DNA of 64,000 bases from Streptomyces sp. CG1. GTDB taxonomy: Bacteria; Actinomycetota; Actinomycetes; Streptomycetales; Streptomycetaceae. The notes below the pieces were generated by a model that was not told where the DNA came from, did not search any database, and saw only the letters and a list, made by a program, of their open reading frames with translations. The stretch is from contig NZ_CP163518.1 in NCBI RefSeq assembly GCF_041080625.1, positions 7,309,501 to 7,373,500 of the forward strand, in the 5' to 3' direction. Position numbers and translations under genes: made by a program. Positions 1 to 8,928 of this stretch are shown here, piece after piece. Within the stretch, counting starts at the first letter, position 1; each line of letters opens with the position of its first letter.

Positions 1-490
1 TGTCCCGATCGTCACCTTCCTGGACGTACCGGGGTTCCTCCCCGGTGTCGACCAGGAGCACGGCGGAATCATCCGCCACGGCGCGAAGCTGCTGTACGCC
101 TACTGCAACGCGACCGTGCCGAGGATTTCGCTCATCCTGCGCAAGGCGTACGGAGGTGCCTACATCGTCATGGACTCCCAGTCGATCGGCGCCGACCTCA
201 CCTACGCCTGGCCGACCAACGAGATCGCGGTGATGGGCGCGGAAGGTGCCGCGAACGTCATCTTCCGCCGCCAGATCGCCGATGCCGAGGACCCCGAGGC
301 CATGCGGGCGCGCATGGTCAAGGAGTACAAGTCCGAGCTGATGCACCCGTACTACGCGGCCGAACGCGGCTTGGTGGACGACGTCATCGACCCGGCCGAG
401 ACCCGCGAGGTCCTGGCGAAGTCCCTGGCGATGCTGCAGTCCAAGCACGCCGACCTGCCCTCCCGCAAGCACGGCAACCCCCCGCAGTAA
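1..490 (+). CDS. accB: Acetyl/propionyl-CoA carboxylase beta (carboxyltransferase) subunit, C-terminal part
   Basis: The open frame runs in from before the window (frame 2) and stops at TAA 488-490, so only the last ~162 residues are present. It is the C-terminal half of an acyl-CoA carboxylase carboxyltransferase, which moves carboxyl from biotin to acyl-CoA to give malonyl- or methylmalonyl-CoA. Visible family segments are FLPGVDQEHGGIIRHGAK, RKAYGGAYIVM and AWPTNEIAVMGAEGAANVIF. The residue after GGAY is Ile; in the Streptomyces AccB/PccB pair this position is, as I recall, Ile in the AccB form that also takes acetyl-CoA and Asp in propionyl-specific PccB. That favours accB. The accE gene follows 57 bp downstream, as expected for this complex. 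Confidence 0.93.
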   Translation, partial: VPIVTFLDVPGFLPGVDQEHGGIIRHGAKLLYAYCNATVPRISLILRKAYGGAYIVMDSQSIGADLTYAWPTNEIAVMGAEGAANVIFRRQIADAEDPEAMRARMVKEYKSELMHPYYAAERGLVDDVIDPAETREVLAKSLAMLQSKHADLPSRKHGNPPQ

Positions 491-547
491 CCGGGCTGAC
501 CATCCGCGGCAACCCCGCGGACCTCTCTCTCACGGAGACTGACACCC

Positions 548-742
548 ATGAGCACTCCTGACATCCGCGTCGAGAAGGGCCACGCCGAGCCCGAGGAAGT
601 CGCCGCCATCACGGCCGTCCTCCTGGCCCGCGCGGCCGCCCAGTCCGAGCCCTCGACCCAGACCCACCGCGGCCGCGCCAAGGCCGGCTGGCGCCGGCTG
701 GAGCGCGAGGGCGGTTTCCGCGCGCCGCACAGCTGGCACTGA
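548..742 (+). CDS. accE: Acyl-CoA carboxylase epsilon subunit
   Basis: This 64-aa protein begins MSTPDIRVEKGHAEPEEVAA at ATG 548, with CACGGAGA about 9 nt upstream as ribosome site. Small epsilon subunits of actinobacterial acyl-CoA carboxylases are about this long. They share the acidic PEEVAAI-TAVL helix and a basic RAKAGWRRLE tail ending in Trp. Known members bind the beta subunit and raise carboxylase activity. Its position right behind accB fits an accB-accE operon supplying malonyl-CoA for fatty acids and polyketides. A strong hairpin at 764-793 ends the unit. Confidence 0.9.
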   Translation: MSTPDIRVEKGHAEPEEVAAITAVLLARAAAQSEPSTQTHRGRAKAGWRRLEREGGFRAPHSWH

Positions 743-763
743 GTCTTGCATTGCTTGACCGCG

Positions 764-793
764 GCCCCGCTTCTCCTTTCGGGAGGGCGGGGC
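764..793. terminator. Rho-independent-type hairpin between accE and the NACHT remnant
   Basis: GCCCCGC at 764-770 pairs with GCGGGGC at 787-793, with further CTCC/GGAG pairing inside. It lies 21 bp after the accE stop and 11 bp before the end of the convergent NACHT remnant, so it can serve both strands. Confidence 0.7.
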
Positions 794-803
794 TGTGGTG
801 TGT

Positions 804-2497
804 TCAGCGGAGGGTGACGGTGATGCCGGGGAGCTCGGGTTGTTGGGTGAGGGGGCCTTCGGTGGTCTTGCACCCCTCCAACTCCAGCCACCTCAGTCGG
901 GGCAACCTGCCTAGGCCGTCCAGCCCGTCGTGCAGCAGACAATTGTTCAGGGTGAGCCCGACGAGTTCGGGGTATTGCGACATCAGCCGCTGGGCCAGGT
1001 CCCAGGTGTCGAAGTTGTAGAGCGACAGGTCTTGCAGGGCAGTCAGTGCGGACAGGGGTGTGAGGTCGGGCAGGCTGTTGCGCCGGACACCGACGAGGTA
1101 TAGATATTCGACGCCGCTGTGCTGGGCCAGGAAGCCCAGCCTGGTCTCCGCTCTCACTCTCGAGAGAGCCAGATGGAGAAGGCTCGGCAGGGCTGGGAGG
1201 CCCTCGACGCCATCCGTGCCGACGAGCGGCAACTGCAGCAGGCGCAGTGCGGGCAGATCCACGAGAGCTTCCGGATGCCGGAGTGAGGCGGCATGGACCA
1301 GTTGGAGGGTTTTGAGCCCGGGATGCCCCCTCAGCAACGACAGGTCGGCCGTGCCCTGTACGGCGCACACCAGCACCTGGAGTGGGGGGAGCTCGATGAG
1401 GAAGGACAGGTTCTGAAGCCTGAAATCGATCCTCAGCTTGGTCAGCGAGCTCAGCCGCGCTGCCGCCCGCAACTGCCCCGAATGCGTGAGCACCACCGAG
1501 TGCTCGTCCAGCGGAAGCCCGCCCACCACCCGATCGGCGTAGGCATCCGCATCGAAATACGCCCACGCGTCGATGAGCGCGCCGACCACATCCCGGCGCC
1601 GGTCCTCCGCATAACCCTCCAGCAGCCCAAGTGCCTCTTCCCCACCGATGAGCGCCACTGTCCGCACCGTCTGTACGGCCGCCTTCGAGGTGAGTTCGTC
1701 CAAGGAGCGCGGCAGCCTCCGTAACAGACTCGGCCCCACCGCGGCCAGCGCGGGCGGGTCCGTCTTCCGCCGTGGCGGCAGCAGCGCGGCCACCGCCTCC
1801 TCCAGGCGCCCGGCCAGCCCGTCGGAGACCGCCGGCACCGTCTCCTGGCAGGCCGCCGCAAGCAGCCGCAGGGTGCGGGCGTGCCGGGGTTCGTCACGGG
1901 CGCGGGTCAGGATGCCGTCGAGCAGTTCCTCCCGCTGGGGCGTGTTGGCATGTCCGGCCGCCATCACGATCGTCTCGCGCCACAGGTCGAGATGCGCCCG
2001 CTCGACGAGATTGCCGATGCGGTCCTCCTGCGCCGCCTCCTCCGCGGCCAGGTACTCCTGGAACGTGCGGTGGACGAAGTCCAGGCGTCCCTCGGCGGGG
2101 GAGCGCAACACGCCCGAGCGGCCGCGCAGTTGCTCGAGCACCCGGTGACCGTCCTGCTCCTCCAGATGCCGCATGCCCGCCAGCTTCCGGCCGACGTACT
2201 CCCTGGCGCGGTCCAGGGGGATCTCGCTGCGGTTGTTGTCCGACAGCCGCCAGGCAAGGTCCCGGAGCAACACCAGCTTGTCGCCGAGGCTCAGCCGGCT
2301 GTCCGCCGCGCTGGGCACGTTCCGGTCCGCGTCCCGGTCGTGGACGAGGGTGTGCAGGGCGTTGCGGTACAGCTCCATCCGGTCGCGCGGGAGCTGGCTG
2401 CCCCGGTTCAGGTGCATCGCGCACAGCATCGCCGTGAGGCCGCGGACCTCGCCACGGTCGTGCCCAGCCGTAACGCCGCCGCCTCGGCACCGCTCAT
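804..2497 (-). pseudogene. Remnant of a NACHT NTPase with C-terminal leucine-rich repeats (NLR-like); P-loop core deleted out of frame
   Basis: The minus-strand frame ending at 804 encodes, from about 2440, a winged-helix-type NACHT segment (AMLCAMHLNRGSQLPRDRME, then DFVHRTFQEYLAAEEA) and then ~300 residues of leucine-rich repeats (for example LTKLRIDFRLQNLSFL and LTALQDLSLYNFD). No Walker A or Walker B core is present upstream in this frame. A normal start survives at ATG 2497, behind GGAGGGGGTGTGCG, and reads MSGAEAAALRLGTTVARSAA, which resembles the usual N-terminus of Streptomyces NACHT proteins. It is in a different frame and stops after 28 codons. The simplest reading is an internal deletion with frameshift near 2440. 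A shorter product could start at ATG 2429 (541 aa). Codon 9 of the original start is TTA, a bldA codon. The lost core would have coupled sensing to oligomerisation. Confidence 0.75.
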
Positions 2498-2546
2498 CGC
2501 ACACCCCCTCCAGTGCGTCGACCAGTGTGACAGGCGGGTACGACAA

Positions 2547-2575
2547 AGGGGCCCCTCCCCACGGAAAGGGCCCCT
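2547..2575 (-). terminator. Terminator of the first conservon operon
   Basis: AGGGGCCC (2547-2554) pairs with GGGCCCCT (2568-2575). On the minus strand the stem is followed by TTTGTCG. It lies 25 bp after the cvnD1 stop and before the NACHT remnant start. Confidence 0.6.
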
Positions 2576-2599
2576 CCGTACGAGCGGCGGTGCCAGGAC

Positions 2600-3181
2600 C
2601 TAGCGCAGGCGCGCCATCAGCGCGTGCTCCACCAGCGTGATCAGCGCCGACTTGGCGTCGGCCCGGTGGCGGGCGTCGGTCGTGATGATCGGGGTGTCGG
2701 GGCCGATCTGCAGGGCCTCGCGGACCTCGTCCGGGTTGTACGGCTGGTTGCCGTCGAAGCCGTTGAGGGCGATGACGAAGGGGAGGCCGCTGTTCTCGAA
2801 GTAGTCGACCGCGGGGAAGCAGTCGGCCAGGCGCCGGGTGTCGACCAGGACGATCGCGCCGATCGCGCCGCGTACCAGGTCGTCCCACATGAACCAGAAG
2901 CGGTCCTGGCCGGGGGTGCCGAACAGGTAGAGGATGAGGTCCTGGTCCAGGGTGATGCGGCCGAAGTCCATGGCCACCGTGGTGGTGGTCTTGTCTCCGG
3001 TGTGGGTGAGGTCGTCGATGCCCGCGCTGGCGGACGTCATGACGGCCTCGGTGCGCAGCGGGTTGATCTCCGAGACGGCGCCGACGAACGTGGTCTTGCC
3101 CACGCCGAAGCCGCCCGCCACCACAATCTTCGCGGAGGTGGTGGAGCGGGAAGGACCGCCGCTAGAGCTTGCGAAGTCCAC
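2600..3181 (-). CDS. cvnD: Conservon CvnD: small Ras-like GTPase (first module)
   Basis: This 193-aa protein starts at GTG 3181 behind AAAGGGTGCTCA and overlaps the end of cvnC by 20 bp. It has a P-loop GGFGVGKTT near residue 23, a switch II region that reads DFGRI rather than DxxG, FGTPGQDRFW, and NGFDG in place of the usual NKxD. This pattern is typical of CvnD/MglA-type bacterial G proteins. CvnD is thought to work with the CvnA sensor, CvnB roadblock protein and CvnC at the membrane, like a eukaryotic G-protein-coupled receptor complex. Nucleotides 2925-3124 are identical to the second cvnD at 8187-8386, although the flanks differ at many synonymous sites. Confidence 0.93.
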   Translation of the reverse strand: MDFASSSGGPSRSTTSAKIVVAGGFGVGKTTFVGAVSEINPLRTEAVMTSASAGIDDLTHTGDKTTTTVAMDFGRITLDQDLILYLFGTPGQDRFWFMWDDLVRGAIGAIVLVDTRRLADCFPAVDYFENSGLPFVIALNGFDGNQPYNPDEVREALQIGPDTPIITTDARHRADAKSALITLVEHALMARLR

Positions 3182-3731
3182 TGAGCACCCTTTCGAGCAG
3201 TGTCACGTCTGGCTGGCCACCGGCGTTCTCGTCGCCGCCGGGCTGATGGATGGCGACCAGGCCCGCTTCCGCCAAGTCGGCGACGAGAATCCTGGCCACG
3301 CCGAGGGGGATCGTCAGCAGGGCCGAGATCTCGGCCACGGACTTGATCTCCCGGCACAGGTTGCAGATCCGCTGATGCTCGGGCAGCTGGCCCTGCATCT
3401 GGTGCGGAGCGGCGGTGGTGTGCACCAGTGCCTCGATGGCGAGCTGGTAGCGCGGGCGGGTCCGGCCGCCGGTCATGGCGTACGGACGCACCAAGGGGTT
3501 GTTCGATGCGCTCGCGGGCGCGGGCTCGGGGCGGCGCTGCGGTTGCACCGGCTGGATCCGCGGGGCCGGCGGCTGCTCGTACGGCGAGGGGCCGGGGCCC
3601 TGCGGCGCGTACGGCTGCCGGTGGCTCGGGGCGGAGGGGAAGTTGTACCGGTTCGCCGAACCGTCGCCCTGGCCCTGCGCAGGGCCGTACGACCAGTTTC
3701 CCGAATGCGAACCGCCTGGGGGTGTTGCCAC
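3162..3731 (-). CDS. cvnC: Conservon CvnC: DUF742 protein (first module)
   Basis: This 189-aa protein starts at ATG 3731 (MATPPGGSHSGNWSYGPAQG). Residues 1-75 are Pro/Gly/Gln-rich and low in complexity. The DUF742 domain follows from VRPYAMTGGRTRPRYQLAIE and contains a helix-turn-helix-like segment (VAEISALLTIPLGVARILVA). DUF742 proteins always accompany CvnB and CvnD in conservons; their exact role is not settled. The end overlaps the start of cvnD, so the two are translationally coupled. The second-module CvnC is 57 residues shorter because it lacks most of the disordered N-terminus. Confidence 0.9.
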   Translation of the reverse strand: MATPPGGSHSGNWSYGPAQGQGDGSANRYNFPSAPSHRQPYAPQGPGPSPYEQPPAPRIQPVQPQRRPEPAPASASNNPLVRPYAMTGGRTRPRYQLAIEALVHTTAAPHQMQGQLPEHQRICNLCREIKSVAEISALLTIPLGVARILVADLAEAGLVAIHQPGGDENAGGQPDVTLLERVLSGLRKL

Positions 3732-3825
3732 TTTCTCCTCCTCCGACTGTGCCGGGCACCCATCGCTGTGGCGCCGCGTCCCGAAACCTTACGGCCCCGG
3801 GACGCGAAAACGCACCGTCCGATTA

Positions 3826-4248
3826 CTAGTTGAGAAGGCTTCCCTGGAGCTCCGCACGGAGATCCGGGGTCAGGACCGTGCCCGCGCGGTCCACCAGAAG
3901 GGCCATCTCGTACCCGATGAGGCCGATGTCCGCTTCCGGGTGGGCCAGCACCGCGAGCGAGGAACCGTCGGATACGGACATGATGAACAGGAATCCCCGC
4001 TCCATCTCCACAACCGTCTGATTCACGGCACCTCCCTCGAAGATCCGGGAGGCGCCTGCCGTCAGAGACGTCAGACCGGAGGCGACGGCCGCGAGTTGGT
4101 CGGCGCGGTCGCGGGGGAAGCCTTCGGACATCGCCAGAAGGAGTCCGTCGGCGGAGACCACCACCGTGTGGGACACCCCCGGGGTGTTGTCCACGAAGTT
4201 GGTGATCAACCAGTTCAGGTTCTGTGCCGCCTGGCTCATCGGGCTCAC
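3826..4248 (-). CDS. cvnB: Conservon CvnB: roadblock/LC7 domain protein (first module)
   Basis: This 140-aa protein has the roadblock/LC7 fold signature (LNWLITNFVDNTPGVSHTVV, ADGLLLAMSEGFPRD, LAAVASGLTSLTAGASRIFE). I chose GTG 4248 because AGGAGCG lies 7 nt upstream; the second module uses a TTG at the matching place with the same ribosome site. An internal ATG at 4239 is possible. Roadblock proteins act as partners or activators of MglA-like GTPases, so CvnB probably controls the CvnD nucleotide cycle. It starts 1 nt after the cvnA stop, showing coupling. Confidence 0.92.
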   Translation of the reverse strand: MSPMSQAAQNLNWLITNFVDNTPGVSHTVVVSADGLLLAMSEGFPRDRADQLAAVASGLTSLTAGASRIFEGGAVNQTVVEMERGFLFIMSVSDGSSLAVLAHPEADIGLIGYEMALLVDRAGTVLTPDLRAELQGSLLN

Positions 4249-4249
4249 A

Positions 4250-7200
4250 CTAACGCTCCTGGTTGTAGGTGCTGTCAGGACCGAAGCCCTGGCCGTTCGT
4301 TTCACTGCCTGCGCTGCGTCCGCGCTGGACGCCCCTACGCAGGTTGCTCAGCCTGCCCCGGACGTCCTCCGGGGCGCGGGAGACCTGGGGGCCTCCCTGA
4401 GGGGTGCTCTCGGCGGCGCCCTCGACCAGGTTGGCCTTGGGCACCCGCCGCGGCAGACCGGAGGCGGTGACCCCGCCCGCCTTCGGCTTCCGGAGCTGCG
4501 AGGCCTGCTGCCACCGCTCGTCGTTCGCCGAACGCCAGGTGCTGTCGCCGTTCGTCTGCGGAGCGGCCTGGGGCGCTTCCTGCTGCCCGCGTGCCGCGCC
4601 ACTCGCGGCGGACGAGCCGTTGGAACCGCTCGCGACGGACCCGCGGCGGGGCAGCCCGGCGTCGGTCAGCCCGTGTCCGGCGGGAGAGGCCGGTCCCGGA
4701 CGGTCGAAGCCTACGCGGTTCCGCTCACTCGCGTCAGCGGCCTGCGAAGACTCCGTTTCCGGAGCGTACTGGGCCGGATAGCCGTTCTGGTAGGTGTCCT
4801 GCTGCGGCCAGTCGTCCTGGTAGGAGTGCGTCTGGGCCGGCTCCGCATACGCCGGATCGGGGTAGCCGCCGCCCGCCGGGGCCGAGAATCCGTCGTTCTG
4901 CGGCGGGGTGCCGTTCGGCGCGAAGAACTGGTCCTCGTACGGCTGCTCGTACGAAGTCTGCTGCGGCGTCTGCCGCGGCTCCTCGTAGGAGGCCTGCCGC
5001 TCCTCGTACACCGGCTCCTGGAAGGCCTGCCGCGGCTGCTCCTGGTACGCCGGCTGCCCGTCGAACAGCGGGTCGACATACGCGGGGCCCTCGGCGACAT
5101 CCCGCTGCGGCAGATCGGGCTGCTGGCCGTGCGACTGCGCCTCCAGGGCCGCCCGGCGCTCCTCGCGCATCAGGGAGCGGCCGACGGGGTCCAGGTCGCG
5201 GATGTCGTCAGGGACCTCGGAGTAACGGCTGTCGTCGAAGCCCAGCTCGGCGGCGGTGCGCATGGGCTGCACCTGGTTGAAGCTCTCACCCTGGAACTGC
5301 TGCTCCGGGATGATCTGGGAGACCGTGAACTCCTCGCGGTCCAGCGGCGCTTCGCCGCCACCGCCGTGCGTGATCGCGTCCGGCAGCATGACCAGCGAGG
5401 TCGTACCGGCCTGCTCGCCCGAGGGGCGCAGCTGGACGCGGATGCCGTGCCGGTCGGACAGCCGGCCGACCACGAACAGGCCCATGCGCTGGGAGATCGC
5501 GGCGTCCACGGTCGGCGGGTTGGCCAGCTTGTGGTTGATGTCCGCGAAGTCCTCGGCGGTCAGGCCGATGCCCTTGTCGTGGATCTCGATCATCACGCGG
5601 CCGTCGGGGAGACGGGTCGCGGTGACGCGGACCTTGGTCTGCGGGGAGGAGAACGTCGTCGCGTTCTCCAGCAGCTCGGCCAGCAGGTGCACGAGGTCGG
5701 TGACCGCGCGGCCGTGGATCTCGGCCTCCGGGACGCCGGACAGCTCGATGCGCTCGTACTGCTCCACCTCGGAGGAGGCCGCGCGCAGCACGTCGACCAG
5801 CGGGACCGGCTGGTCCCAGCGGCGGCCGGGCTCCTCGCCGGCGAGGACCAGCAGGTTCTCGCCGTTGCGGCGCATACGGGTCGCGAGGTGGTCCAGCTTG
5901 AAGAGGTTCTCCAGCTGGTCCGGGTCGGCCTCGTTGTTCTCCAGGTCGGTGATCAGGGTCAGCTGGCCCTCGATCAGCGACTGGTTGCGGCGCGACAGGT
6001 TGGTGAAGATCGCGTTGATGTTGCCCCGCAGCAGGGCCTGCTCGGAGGCGAGCCGGACCGCCTCGCGGTGGACCTGGTCGAAGGCGCGGGCGACCTCGCC
6101 GATCTCATCCTTGGTGGTGATCGGGATCGGCGCGACCCGGGTGTCGACCCGGCCGGGGTCGGTACGGGAGAGCTGGTCGACCAGCATCGGCAGGCGCTGC
6201 TCGGCGATACCGAAGGCCGCGTTGCGCAGCTGGCGCATCGAGCGGCTCATCTGGCGGGCCACGGCACCGGCCAGGATGAAGGCGAGCAGCAGGGCGACCA
6301 CGACGACGGCACCGGTGATGATCGCGGACGTCTTGGCGTCGTCGGCGATCGAGGAGGCCTCGCTCACGGCCTTGTCGGCCATGTCCGACTCGATCTGGCG
6401 GTAGGCCTTGTACTTCAGGGTGTTGACCGCGAACCAGTTGTCGGCGGTGATGCCCTTGGCGGCCAGCTCCTGCCGGGTGAGGAGGCTGGTGTCCTTCATG
6501 GTGGCGAGGGCCGCGACCATCTTGGACGGGTCGGAGGGCGGCGGGACGTAGTTCGGGTCCTTCTGCTTCTGCGCCGCGGCCATCGCGGCACCCTGCGACT
6601 CGATCTGCGTCTGCTCGTCGGCCAGCCGCTTCGCGTCGGCCTCGGTGCCACCGCCCTTGTACTCCTCGACGGCGATGCGCTCCAGATAGGCGTACGAGGA
6701 CAGCGACACCCGCTGCGTCGCCAGGTTCCCGGCGTCCGGACCGGGCTTGACCAGCAGATGCGTGCCGATGGACCGCTCCAGCGACAGCGCCGCCTTGGTC
6801 AGCGAGATCGCGTAGACGGTACGGCCGTAGGAGGTGATGTTGCCGGTGCCCAGACCGAGCTCGTTGGCGAACTCCATCAGGGGGTGCGCGACGCCGACGT
6901 ACCCCTCTTCGGTCGTCACGCCGGTCATCTTGGAGGTGTACGCGGCCTGGCGCAGCTGCGTGAGCCCGGGCTCGGCCTCGCGGAACAGCTTCAGCCGGCG
7001 CACCAGGCCCGACTTCTGCGGCATGTTCTGCGCGGCCTGGTCGAAGGCGTTGGCGGCGTCGTCCGTGGCCTTGCGGGCCTGGGCGATGGCCGCCTTGCTC
7101 GTGCTGTCGGACTTGTTCAGCAGCAGGGGCGCGGCGGTGACGTCACGCTCGTTCTCGAGGGCGTCGGCGTAGGTGAGGGAGGCACGCACCAGACGGGCGG

Positions 7201-7468
7201 TGTTCTCGGCGTCGCGTGCCTGCTGCCAGGTGTCGATCGAGCTCTTCACCTGGAAGCCACCCATGACGAGGCCGACCGCCACGGGTATCAGCAGGATCGC
7301 GTTCAGTCTGGTCGGCACGCGCCAGTTGCGGGGCGAGAAGCGGCCGCCGCTCGGCGCGGGAGTGGCCGCCGGCTCCCCGCCGGACACAGGGGTGGGCGCC
7401 GCAGCGCGCGGCGGCGGGGTGAAGTTGCCCCGTGCCGACGGCTCGGGACCGTTCTTGCTTCGCCTCAC
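4250..7468 (-). CDS. cvnA: Conservon CvnA: membrane sensor with histidine-kinase-like ATPase domain (first module)
   Basis: This 1072-aa protein starts at GTG 7468. It has a Pro-rich N-terminus, a membrane segment near 54-75 (LLIPVAVGLVMGGF), an extracellular helical sensor domain to ~375, and a second membrane segment near 380-404 (GAVVVVALLLAFILAG). A HAMP-like linker, an H-box-like DHLATRMRRNGENLLVLAGE and an HATPase_c domain at ~589-696 follow (N box LLENATTF, G box DKGIGLT). Residues 700-1072 are disordered and rich in Pro, Gln and Tyr, with basic patches at the very end. No response-regulator gene is adjacent; signalling is expected to run through CvnB-C-D instead. Confidence 0.92.
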   Translation of the reverse strand: MRRSKNGPEPSARGNFTPPPRAAAPTPVSGGEPAATPAPSGGRFSPRNWRVPTRLNAILLIPVAVGLVMGGFQVKSSIDTWQQARDAENTARLVRASLTYADALENERDVTAAPLLLNKSDSTSKAAIAQARKATDDAANAFDQAAQNMPQKSGLVRRLKLFREAEPGLTQLRQAAYTSKMTGVTTEEGYVGVAHPLMEFANELGLGTGNITSYGRTVYAISLTKAALSLERSIGTHLLVKPGPDAGNLATQRVSLSSYAYLERIAVEEYKGGGTEADAKRLADEQTQIESQGAAMAAAQKQKDPNYVPPPSDPSKMVAALATMKDTSLLTRQELAAKGITADNWFAVNTLKYKAYRQIESDMADKAVSEASSIADDAKTSAIITGAVVVVALLLAFILAGAVARQMSRSMRQLRNAAFGIAEQRLPMLVDQLSRTDPGRVDTRVAPIPITTKDEIGEVARAFDQVHREAVRLASEQALLRGNINAIFTNLSRRNQSLIEGQLTLITDLENNEADPDQLENLFKLDHLATRMRRNGENLLVLAGEEPGRRWDQPVPLVDVLRAASSEVEQYERIELSGVPEAEIHGRAVTDLVHLLAELLENATTFSSPQTKVRVTATRLPDGRVMIEIHDKGIGLTAEDFADINHKLANPPTVDAAISQRMGLFVVGRLSDRHGIRVQLRPSGEQAGTTSLVMLPDAITHGGGGEAPLDREEFTVSQIIPEQQFQGESFNQVQPMRTAAELGFDDSRYSEVPDDIRDLDPVGRSLMREERRAALEAQSHGQQPDLPQRDVAEGPAYVDPLFDGQPAYQEQPRQAFQEPVYEERQASYEEPRQTPQQTSYEQPYEDQFFAPNGTPPQNDGFSAPAGGGYPDPAYAEPAQTHSYQDDWPQQDTYQNGYPAQYAPETESSQAADASERNRVGFDRPGPASPAGHGLTDAGLPRRGSVASGSNGSSAASGAARGQQEAPQAAPQTNGDSTWRSANDERWQQASQLRKPKAGGVTASGLPRRVPKANLVEGAAESTPQGGPQVSRAPEDVRGRLSNLRRGVQRGRSAGSETNGQGFGPDSTYNQER

Positions 7469-7861
7469 TCGACCAACAACCTCTCGGCGGTCGGCACCTA
7501 CGTCGTGCCGCAGTCTCTCAGAGCCCGGTTCGTCATCGACCCCTCAGTAGGTACGTCTTTGACTATTGGGCAGTTCAGGCATTCCAGCACGTGGACCAGT
7601 GCTCTTCCAAACAGCGGAAACCCCTGAGCAGCCCTGTTGCAGGCCCCAGATAAAACGGTCATAAAGAGCGAGCCCCGTCAAAAGGCGGGGCGTTTGTGAG
7701 CACAGCGGCACGGGGCGACCGCATCGCGTGGTGATGCCCGGCGATTCCTCTGCCGAACTGTTATGAACACCGGCGCCGACCGTGTCAAAGGCCACAGTCG
7801 GCTCCGGAGTGTTTACGGCAACTGCCGTACGAGACGTCTTACTTGATCGCGTACGTGTGTC
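7469..7861. other. Intergenic region between the two conservons
   Basis: About 390 bp with no convincing gene. It must hold the promoter of the first conservon (reading left) and the terminator of the second. A hairpin is seen at 7672-7691. A short palindrome GTTATGAAC lies near 7760. I could not assign a promoter. Confidence 0.5.
7672..7691 (-). terminator. Probable terminator of the second conservon
   Basis: GCCCCG (7672-7677) pairs with CGGGGC (7686-7691). On the minus strand the stem is followed within a few bases by CTCTTTAT. It lies 171 bp beyond the cvnD2 stop, which is rather far. Confidence 0.4.
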
Positions 7862-8437
7862 CTACTTGAGGCGCGCCATCAGGGCGTGCTCCACCAGCGT
7901 GATCAGCGCGCTCTTGGCGTCGGCCCGGTGGCGGGCGTCGGTCGTGATGATCGGGGTGTCCGGTCCGATCTGCAGCGCTTCGCGCACCTCGTCGGGGGCG
8001 TAGGGCTGCTGACCGTCGAAGCCGTTGAGGGCGACGACGAAGGGGAGGCCGCTGTTCTCGAAGTAGTCGACGGCCGGGAAGCAGTCGGCGAGGCGCCGGG
8101 TGTCCACGAGCACCACCGCGCCGATCGCGCCGCGTACCAGGTCGTCCCACATGAACCAGAAGCGGTCCTGACCCGGCGTACCGAAGAGGTAGAGGATGAG
8201 GTCCTGGTCCAGGGTGATGCGGCCGAAGTCCATGGCCACCGTGGTGGTGGTCTTGTCTCCGGTGTGGGTGAGGTCGTCGATGCCCGCGCTGGCGGACGTC
8301 ATGACGGCCTCGGTGCGCAGCGGGTTGATCTCCGAGACGGCGCCGACGAACGTGGTCTTGCCCACGCCGAAGCCGCCCGCCACCACGATCTTCGCGGAGG
8401 TGGTGGCCCGGCCCGCGTCAGAGCTTGCGAAGTCCAC
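7862..8437 (-). CDS. cvnD: Conservon CvnD: small Ras-like GTPase (second module)
   Basis: This 191-aa protein starts at GTG 8437 (DFASSDAGRATTSAKIVVAG) and is a close paralogue of the first-module CvnD. It has the same P-loop GGFGVGKTT, FGTPGQDRFW, and the NGFDG specificity loop. It overlaps the end of cvnC2 by 20 bp, as in the first module. Most of the gene differs from its paralogue at frequent synonymous positions, except for 8187-8386, which is identical base for base to 2925-3124. It is expected to act as the G protein of the module led by CvnA2. Confidence 0.93.
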   Translation of the reverse strand: MDFASSDAGRATTSAKIVVAGGFGVGKTTFVGAVSEINPLRTEAVMTSASAGIDDLTHTGDKTTTTVAMDFGRITLDQDLILYLFGTPGQDRFWFMWDDLVRGAIGAVVLVDTRRLADCFPAVDYFENSGLPFVVALNGFDGQQPYAPDEVREALQIGPDTPIITTDARHRADAKSALITLVEHALMARLK

Positions 8438-8816
8438 TGAGCACCCTTTCGAGCAGCGTCACGTCGGGGGCGCCGCCGTTGTTCTCGTCGCCACCCGGCT
8501 GGTGGATGGCGACCAGGCCGGCCTCGGCGAGGTCGGCGACCAGGATCCGGGCCACTCCGAGCGGCATGGCCAGCAGCGCGGAGACCTCCGCGACCGACTT
8601 GACCTCACGGCACAGATGGCAGATGCGCTGGTGCTCCGGGAGCAGGCCCATGAGCGCTGCCGGGTCGGCCGTGGTGCTGATCAGCGCCTCGATCGCGAGC
8701 TGGTAGCGCGGCCGGGTCCGGCCGCCGGTCATGGCGTACGGACGGACCAGCGGCTGGTCGCCCTCGTCCCCGTACGGGTCCGCGTACGGATCGTGATGGG
8801 CGGTGGGCGGGGTCAT
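8418..8816 (-). CDS. cvnC: Conservon CvnC: DUF742 protein (second module)
   Basis: This 132-aa DUF742 protein starts at ATG 8816 behind a strong GGAGGATTC ribosome site, which I prefer over an upstream TTG at 8852. The N-terminus is short and acidic/Tyr-rich (DPYADPYGDEGDQ), followed by PLVRPYAMTGGRTRPRYQLA and the HTH-like segment VAEVSALLAMPLGVARILVA. A gap of 112 bp separates it from cvnB2, so it may also have its own promoter, but no clear one is seen. Role as for the first-module protein: partner of the CvnB/CvnD pair. Confidence 0.9.
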   Translation of the reverse strand: MTPPTAHHDPYADPYGDEGDQPLVRPYAMTGGRTRPRYQLAIEALISTTADPAALMGLLPEHQRICHLCREVKSVAEVSALLAMPLGVARILVADLAEAGLVAIHQPGGDENNGGAPDVTLLERVLSGLRKL

Positions 8817-8928
8817 GAATCCTCCGGGCGGGACAGCAAGTCGGTCGGTCAAGCCGTCTGTCGAGGGCCGGTGGGGGGATTGTGGCGGCCGGACGGTGGT
8901 TTGGTGAGGTGGGTGGTGCCGGGGGCGG

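Noticed and set aside
2498..2888. Extension of the NACHT-LRR frame upstream to an ATG inside cvnD1
   Set aside because: The added residues (GRPGTRRDRRDRPGRHPAPG) are an out-of-frame reading of cvnD1 and cross its terminator; not real protein.
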